In this document: positions 58,416 to 64,000 of the stretch, piece after piece
Position numbering within the stretch: the first letter of the stretch is position 1
Layout of the letters: every line of letters begins with the position of its first letter
Source of the DNA: Papilionanthe hookeriana x Papilionanthe teres
Lineage: Eukaryota; Streptophyta; Magnoliopsida; Asparagales; Orchidaceae
Reading direction: 5' to 3'
NCBI GenBank assembly: GCA_022702705.1
Contig: CM040426.1
Coordinates: 76,655,877-76,719,876 of the forward strand
Length of the DNA: 64,000 nucleotides
The notes under the pieces: model-generated
What the model saw: only the letters and a program-made list of their open reading frames with translations
What the model was told of the DNA's origin: nothing
Databases searched by the model: none
Position numbers and translations under genes: made by a program

Positions 58416-61400
58416 GTTAATTCACATTGAATTCATTAAATGTAACATTAGTTCCTAAATTTAAATTTCTTTTCGATTTATTCTTTTTTTATTTATCATT
58501 TGCATAAAAAAATGCATTAACATTTTTATATGAATTCAATTTAATACAAAAATAATACTTAATTGCTTTAAAAAGTAAATCAAATATTAAACTTATGCTT
58601 CGTTTAGACCTTACCTCACATAAATCAATCCTTGCTCACGATCGATGAACGAGCCGCTCAATACTTTTGTTCCATGAAGGGTGTGCATAGAGCATTAAAC
58701 ATAAAAAGATGTACAAAAATATATAGAAAAAACGGCCCCTCAAGCCTGTGCAAAAGAGGCCCTATCAACCTAGAGGATAACAAAAAGCACCAAGGATCAG
58801 GAATCGCATCAAAATAAAACCACTATGTAAAATAGCCCTTTGAGCACAAAAAATGCAGCTCCATTGAGCTCCCTAAGCATAAAATGAAAAATCAACCGTC
58901 TAAAAAGAGTAAGAAAAGTAAACTCCTCACCAATAATCTGTTGTACCTCCCAAAATTTCCTTTCCATACTTTTACGAAGTAAATTGATAACATTACTGTT
59001 ATCCCCTTTTGTTCCAATGCTTTGATGCCTTCGACTTGATGCTTCTTCCTATATCCTTCCCTTTTTCTTTTCCTCCCTTGATTCGACTTGTTTTATCCCA
59101 CATAGAGCTGCTCCCCAATTCACCTCAGCAAAGTTGCGAGTTCCTTTGCTTTGTTAGGGCACGGACTCTTCTCCTCTTTATTCATCGAAGCCACGAGTTG
59201 CTCGACACGTATGTCTTTTGACTTCTTCGCAAAGATACCTTGAAGCCTTGGCACTAAACAATGTCTCACTTATGCATGAGCTGCTCCTTTTGGCTAGGGT
59301 TGGCCTTCCACTTTGAACTGTTGGAGCTGCTTCATCGCTTTCGCCTGGATGATGAATTCTCCTTCCTCGGCTTCCTTCCTCACATGCAAGTCTTCCTTTT
59401 CCTTCCTCACCTTCTATTGCTTCTTTTTATTCTCATTCTCTCACTCTCAATCACTTTGAGTCTCCTCCTTTGCTTTGAATGGGATAGCTCTCTTCAGAAC
59501 AAAACTGCTAAGGCACTTTGCTCTCACCCGAAACAACTACATTGGTTGAAATCATTATTAACTTTTTTATTTATTTACTTACAACAATTAGACTGAGGAT
59601 TGGGCTAGCTTTAATATCAAGTGATACCGGAATTAACTTAAACACCAACGGAAAAATAAATCGTATTACTAAATTTCAAAATGAAAATGTAATAAAAAAT
59701 GTGGGAAATATGAAATTGCAACAACACAACACACAACAATAGAACTAGGGTTAAATCTAGGATGGATGTGGTGTTGGATAAGGGTTTGGACCCAAGGGGT
59801 GGTGTAAGGACGCAGTTGACAAGCAAGCAACAGCAAGGTGACTCTCTTCATGGGTCTGGACAGCAGACCGGCAGCAGGAAGAGCAGCCATAGGGGTGTTA
59901 TATGGTGACAGCCACAAGGAGGAAGGAGTGGAATGGCTGAGATGGTTGGGCCGGGACTGGAGGGCAGCGGGGCTGAGAAAAAAACAGCAAATGGGCTATA
60001 CTTTTATGGGGGTGGCAGCAAGAGGGACGGCGGCAAGGATGAAGGGGATCAATCTAGGAGAGAGTGGGGAAAAGGTAGAAGATGATACACACAACCTCAG
60101 GACCGAGATGCAGCTAGAGCAACATTTTGAACCTAAAGATACAGCCCTATAAGAGAAAAATAGACGCCGATGACTATACTAAAACAAATACAGCAAAAAA
60201 CTAAACCCTAAAATAACAACAAAACCAATTGATAGTCCTGGGTAACTAGGACTGGGTCCCACTCCAATTGGGCGCCATTCCTAAGGTATGAGGGTCAGCT
60301 AACCCTTACAAGCACTAGACCGAACCAATTCAGGACGCCCCGCATCACAATCCTAACAGTATCATTTAAGCCTATGGCTCCTTTGACTTGAAAGTTTTAG
60401 TTCATTTTTTCCTTCTTCAAAACCCAAATCTCAAATTAAATATGTCAATATCATTTCTTTTCTAGGAAAAAGCAACAATTGCGTGCTCAACCATTCAGAT
60501 TCATAGCTATAAAGCATGAAAACATGGATTGGAAGGTCCTGAAAACAAAAAGATACAGATAAAAGAAAGTAATAGTATAATCTCCATTCTCTGCATGCCT
60601 TGAACAAAAAACACATGATGCATGCAGCACATTGATATGACTTGTGGTCTTAAAATATATATGTGGACAGGGCGATGAAGTTTTTTTAATGATCTTTTCT
60701 ACAATATCTATGTCATTTGAGTATAATTCTTCGATATATCAAGTCCGGGGTATGAGGCACGTCCAGAAAAAATCATCAAACGACTTCATAAAATTTTCTA
60801 TGGATGTCCAAATCATAACAAAAAGATAAACTATTTGGACATAATTATTTTGTAATTAGAGGTAAAATCCTATGCACCAGATTGATCAGAAAGAAACACA
60901 TTCCCTCATGAGATTTTGTTAAAACAAAATATGTTGCATATCCTCTAAAGATATTTTCATACTAGAAAATAGGAAAGAACCAAAAAAAAGGAAAAACTTT
61001 TCTATTATTTTCAATTAGCTACCATGCAACTCATTCACCATTAACAAGGAAATGTTACATCCACTGCTTGGTGAAAGCCAATTCTATCATCTGAATATGT
61101 GATGTTAAGATGGAGGGTGGGCGGTCGGGGGATAAACTATCCCAGTTAACATAGCTTCATGAAACTTAATTTTACATTTTTCTAACACTTCTGAGAAAGC
61201 TAACAAAATCAGGATAGTTATCACAGTAAAAAACACCCATTACCTTCAGCTCATCCCGTTTCCTAGATTTCAACTGTGAAAGTTGCATCTCTGCTTCATG
61301 AAGGCGATCCTGAAGGACTCTCCGTTCAGCAGACAACTTCTTTATTTCCTCATCTTTTTCTGATCTGGTCCATTCAAGTTGATTTTCAACATCAACTATC

Positions 61401-64000
61401 TGTTCAGTGAGTTCTTTCTTTTTCCAAGAAAAGCGATCCAATTCACCTTTCATTTCAATCTGCCATTGAGTCAGATATGCCCATTTAATATAAGCAAATA
61501 ACATGCAAGTAGCTCATACAAGTATATTTACCTTAAGCTTGGAATTAGTCGCCTCAGACTCCTTTAACCTATGAACCAAATCAGCTTTCTCCCTAACCAA
61601 TTTATCATGTTCGACTTTCCATCCTTCTCGTGAATGAATAAGCTCATCCTCCGTAGCACACAACTGGTGCCAAAGCGAAGCACGATCAACTTGTGCGAGC
61701 TGAGAAACTTCACGCATCATGTTAAGAACAGGTCGAGCAATCCCTTCTTCCTCTCTCACAAGAAAAACCAAAACATCCATATCAATATCAAATCCTTCGC
61801 AGCTCTCAGACGTATTATTAGCTGCACGATCAACAAGTCCTTTCAACATCCTAAGTTTGTAGTGCTCTTCAGAGTATATTTTAAACATTATTGCATATAG
61901 CATCCTCACAAAATCCTGAACTCTGGGATGTCGAGACACAGATAATACTCCACCGAGCGAAAGAATTGACGAAAAATCATCCTCATGGAATGAATATTGC
62001 CCGTCATTTCCGTCTACTAGAACTTGCTTGTCATTTGGATCATCGGCAGAAAGCTTAGATCTAACATCTAACTTGTGAGAATGACGCTTTTCTAAAACCA
62101 TGGCTATGGATTGGAGTCCAATAGCCCCTTTAATCAAAGCTCTTTCAAAAACCTCTGAAGTTTCAGCAAACAGATTAGGGACGGATAACATCTCAACCAA
62201 TATGTACACATCACAGATAGGCAGGCACCCATCTATAATATGTTCCTGACTTTCATCTGTAGGTTCTGTGGGAAGACCATTAACACCGTGGGAAAAATGT
62301 CCACAGGTTGTGGCCAGGCAGCTTCCATCAGGCTCACAATCAGTGTCGATTTCTCTTAAAAATAGTGCAGCAATATCTGTTGAAGTATGCATGGTTGTCG
62401 TTAAAACATCCAGCACACAGGGTGCAACATCGGTGCCAAGACTTTGCAGCCTAGAACGTACAGCTCTGACCTAAGGAAAAATAGAAATATGTTAATCAGT
62501 TCATTAAAAAAAATATACTAAAACGTTGATAAGCTTTTAGATAAAATGTGAAATTTAGCTAGTGATTTAACAAACGCACAGCCTGAGGAAAATGCTGACA
62601 CCGAGCTGCAGCTTTAAAAACAAAGGAAATCACTGCCACAAGGGATTCATCATGAGAATCTGTTAGAATCTCAAGCGCTTGAAATAATAGATGTTCCCAA
62701 ACATCACAGCCAAACTCCAATTGACTCAGAGCACCAAAAACCTAACGAACAAGAGATCGTCATGCATTAAATAATGGACATACATGAAATAGACATCAAA
62801 CTAAACAAAACTAGTTAGGCATCACTTATATTAACATTTTTAAACAAGAAACAGTGACTGTTTATTTTCACTTCATACCGGACTCCGTAGTGAAGGCTCC
62901 GCACCTGACTTCTGAAGAAAATCTAAAAGTGCATAAGCAGCGAGCGAATGCTCTGAATAATCCACCAACTTAGGCACCAGGGCAACCAGATCGTGCAGAA
63001 GATGCTTAGGAGCTTTATCCAGCACAATTGCAATCTTCTGCACAGATTGAGGATGTCTCCTAGGTTCAAGGCATCCTTGAGGTGCAGGATTGTCTAGAGC
63101 TCTCAGTGAATTGACAATCAATCCTAAGAGCTCCTCAGATTGTTCCAGCCAATTTGTCTAGAAAAAGGAATTAATTAACTCGAATAATAAATTCACACAA
63201 ATTGTACTTAAAATAGTTTAAAGTATGCCGCTTAGGGAAAAAGGTTAAATTGTCAAAATAGTCCCCTGACAATTTACATGGGGCCATTTCAATCCCAGAG
63301 TCGATAAAAGCGACTAATTAATCCCTATAATCTTTTAATATAGCTCAAAGAGAGGACCAAAACGCCATTTTTATAATCTCTGAGACTACAATGACCCCCA
63401 ACAAAGAGTCAGCTGATCAATTTTGACACCTTTTTCCTAGAGAAAAGTGTCTACCTTGGGAACTCGCAGAAAGCTATCATCAGCGGAAAGATCAGCAGAA
63501 GTTTCTGGAGGAAATATGATCTGCTCGGGGTTATTTTTTCCAGGAGTCTCCATCATTGGCAAGTCTGAACTCTGAACAGCTTGAGAATGCGCAACTTCAA
63601 CAGTTGCAGATCCCATTGCTCTGTACAAATGATGCTGGGCATTCTCTGTTACCTCAATTTCCCCAGTGAGTTCGATTGGTGAACTTGCTCCATTAGAATC
63701 CGAACACAGGTTTGGGCTTACTTCAGAATCACAATCATTTCTTCCTTCTAAAGGTTGGCAGCACTCAACCATTATATCTAGAAGTAAATCAATGATAGCT
63801 TGTTGTAAGACTTTAACCCCCATCAACAAATTCATTAAACTAGGAGGGTCTGCATCGCCTGATTCTGCATCTTTCTTGTTAGCATCACTTCCAGATAGTT
63901 TAGTGGGAAGAAGCATGCGCTTTATTTTAGCAGGGTCATCAAGGTAAATGCGTAAGCCCGTCAGGAATCCAGCAATTGCACCTGCATCCATTAGAAGCTT
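52128..64000 (-). CDS. MATH/TRAF-like family protein (At2g25320-like), C-terminal part; 5' end outside window
   Basis: Exons on the minus strand: >64000-63455, 63157-62879, 62741-62580, 62470-61532, 61459-61244, 53492-53232 and 52469-52128 (stop TAG). The window encodes 914 residues in one frame. All six introns are GT-AG and phase 0. I recognise it as the plant TRAF-like (MATH domain) family of At2g25320 by PTKLSG, SLMNLLMGVKVLQQAIIDLL, VECCQP, EMTRHAPLYGVGVEALSTNE and GAVGPWFN; the MATH domains would lie N-terminal, beyond the right edge. The middle is a helical, probably ARM-like region; from about the end of exon 4 to exon 7 the sequence is coiled coil. The biochemical function is not known to me; MATH proteins often act as adaptors for ubiquitin ligases or proteases. 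The frame is intact despite a 7.75-kb repeat-filled intron. Confidence 0.88.
52926..53169. mobile_element. Palindromic MITE, copy 6
   Basis: Left end GGAAGATTTACATACATATC, ACTCAATTCCTATG, CATATCTAACACCTAAA. The right end read in reverse is GGGTCATCTACATGCATACC, ACCCAATTCCAATG, CATATCTGACATCTAAA. It is the clearest copy, about 60 bp each side, and sits in the 762-bp last intron of the TRAF-like gene, 63 bp from an exon. Confidence 0.85.
53232..53492 (-). CDS. TRAF-like gene exon, coiled coil
   Basis: The acceptor is TTTTAG|AGGGTT and the donor TGCCGG|GTATTG. 87 codons, RVLKEKNALAERLKNAEAAR through CEAYIDGMEAKLQACR. It is separated from the previous exon by 7,751 bp. Confidence 0.9.
53493..53840. 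other. Intron of the TRAF-like gene, no element seen
   Basis: AT-rich intron sequence upstream of the 53232-53492 exon; nothing recognised. Confidence 0.4.
53841..54092. mobile_element. Palindromic MITE, copy 7
   Basis: AAGGGACGCTTACATAAACA, CACAATTCTTATGTATTTAC and ATATCTAGCC at the left; GTTAGATATATAAATACAAA, GGAATTGTATTATATC at the right. Confidence 0.75.
54093..54589. other. Intron of the TRAF-like gene, no element seen
   Basis: AT-rich, lying between a MITE and the gypsy-derived element. Confidence 0.4.
54590..55240 (-). repeat. Gypsy-derived element, lower LTR (3' LTR)
   Basis: Shares GAAATTGCAACAACACAACA, GCAAGGAGGAAGG-type, GGGTCCCACTCCAATTGGGC and AAACCCTAAAT segments with 59633-60358. 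The upper edge is uncertain by some tens of bases. Confidence 0.75.
56390..57027 (-). pseudogene. Gypsy gag relic, split by AT repeat
   Basis: Two gag pieces in order: a capsid-like WLQTIERIFEYKEVPINRRV piece (57027-56782) and a YLGGLKSTISHGVQLQPY piece (56520-56390), separated by frameshifts and by a (TA)31 run at 56531-56593 that lies within the coding order. Confidence 0.75.
56531..56593. repeat. (TA)31 microsatellite
   Basis: Uninterrupted TA run inside the gag relic. Confidence 0.95.
57116..57128. repeat. C13 homopolymer
   Basis: Thirteen C's on the + strand within the gypsy-derived element, rare in DNA this AT-rich. A G12 run lies about 210 bp away at 57336-57347. Confidence 0.9.
57350..59632. 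other. Leader region of the gypsy-derived element, no gene seen
   Basis: Non-coding AT-rich DNA between gag and the upper LTR. It holds a (GT)n run at 58067-58097 and a (TTA)n run at 58384-58415. The + strand frames near 59009-59596 are Leu/Phe/Ser-rich and pyrimidine-driven, with no known domain. Confidence 0.45.
59633..60358 (-). repeat. Gypsy-derived element, upper LTR (5' LTR)
   Basis: Minus-strand start TGTTAGGATTGTGATG at 60358; ends near 59633. Substantially diverged from the lower LTR, so the insertion is old. Confidence 0.75.
60359..61243. other. Intron of the TRAF-like gene, no element seen
   Basis: AT-rich intron next to the 61244-61459 exon. Short frames only. Confidence 0.4.
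61244..61459 (-). CDS. TRAF-like gene exon, coiled coil
   Basis: The acceptor is ATGGCAG|ATTGAA and the donor CTGAAG|GTAATG. 72 codons, charged heptad repeats such as KKKELTEQIVDVENQLEW and LQDRLHEAEMQLSQLKSR. Confidence 0.92.
61532..62470 (-). CDS. TRAF-like gene, largest visible exon
   Basis: The acceptor is CCTTAG|GTCAGA and the donor CTTAAG|GTAAAT. 313 codons, VRAVRSRLQSLGTDVAPCVL through HPRVQDFVRMLYAIMFKIYS, ending in the first heptads of the coiled coil (EKADLVHRLKESEATNSKLK). Confidence 0.92.
62580..62741 (-). CDS. TRAF-like gene exon
   Basis: The acceptor is CGTTAG|GTTTTT and the donor CAGGCT|GTGCGT. 54 codons, VFGALSQLEFGCDVWEHLLF to ARCQHFPQA. No long open frame marks it, but it joins its neighbours in phase. 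Confidence 0.88.
62879..63157 (-). CDS. TRAF-like gene exon
   Basis: The acceptor is TTTCTAG|ACAAAT and the donor AGTCCG|GTATGA. 93 codons, TNWLEQSEELLGLIVNSLRA to EPSLRSP, helical and leucine-rich. Confidence 0.9.
63455..64000 (-). CDS. TRAF-like gene, first visible exon (5' end outside window)
   Basis: Open from the window edge (KLLMDAGAIAG...) through IYLDDPAKIKRMLLPTKLSG and the conserved NLLMGVKVLQQAIIDLLLDI, then a Ser/Asp-rich, probably disordered stretch. The donor is CCCAAG|GTAGAC. The ATG at 63991 is internal, because the frame is open beyond it to the edge. Confidence 0.9.

Larger units (their letters stand above)
54590..60358 (-). mobile_element. Ty3/gypsy-derived element with LTR pair and gag only
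   Basis: Direct long repeats at 54590-55240 and 59633-60358 bracket about 4.4 kb. Minus-strand gag remains run from 57030 to 56150: DSIKWLQTIERIFEYKEVPI and VKLVVIKLKKSTLRWTNL, then NTIAKYLGGLKSTISHGVQL, then a zinc-knuckle-like CFRCHGFGHITFC near 56230. I see no protease, reverse transcriptase or integrase after it; the rest (to 55250) is full of stops. Minus-strand sequence next to the upper repeat contains GGTATCA, a weak match to a Met-tRNA primer site. It looks like an internally deleted or large non-autonomous element inside a TRAF-like gene intron. Confidence 0.75.

Noticed and set aside
63437..63991. Gene start at the ATG at 63991
   Set aside because: The frame stays open to the window edge, and the protein family is far longer at its N-terminus, so this ATG is internal.

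Overview
The window is a piece of AT-rich flowering-plant nuclear DNA. The evidence is spliced genes with GT-AG introns, plant-type RTE LINEs with (TTG)n tails, Ty1/copia and Ty3/gypsy LTR elements, Tourist-like MITEs, and two protein-coding genes of plant families. The GC-rich first exon of the SNARE gene and the repeat-swollen introns would suit a non-grass monocot, but that is an inference and the species cannot be fixed from this sequence.

Only two cellular genes are supported. On the + strand, 3109-39313, is a complete VAMP711-type longin R-SNARE gene: four exons, 663 coding bases and 220 residues spread over 36.2 kb. Its introns are 21.4, 11.8 and 2.3 kb. On the - strand, 52128 to beyond 64000, is the C-terminal part of a large MATH/TRAF-like family protein resembling Arabidopsis At2g25320: seven exons and 914 residues, with the N-terminal MATH part outside the window. 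The two genes converge, with 12.8 kb between their stop codons. The first product acts in fusion with the vacuole; the role of the second is poorly known, and nothing in the window links them functionally.

Nearly everything else is repeats. Intron 1 of the SNARE gene holds an old + strand RTE LINE, split by a full-length opposite-strand RTE copy (6545-9729) flanked by an 18-bp target duplication. It also holds a Tourist-like MITE, a second 5'-truncated RTE copy (16173-18531), a gypsy gag relic, and two diverged direct copies of a multi-kilobase block (about 11.55-19.2 kb and 21.98-24.53 kb). Intron 2 contains a copia element (26512-33609) that landed inside a palindromic MITE and has a minisatellite-rich insert of about 3 kb in its polymerase region. 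The space between the genes has MITEs (one nested inside another), an RTE fragment, and a copia element (43594-48456) whose 5' LTR carries a huge AT microsatellite. The 7.75-kb intron of the TRAF-like gene is mostly a gypsy-derived element (54590-60358) with gag but no visible reverse transcriptase.

The most notable pattern is a family of palindromic elements of about 220-270 bp sharing TTTACATACATA-type ends. There are seven recognisable copies plus fragments across both genes and the space between them, and several nesting events give a relative order of insertion. I found no tRNA, rRNA, CRISPR array or new multi-gene system.
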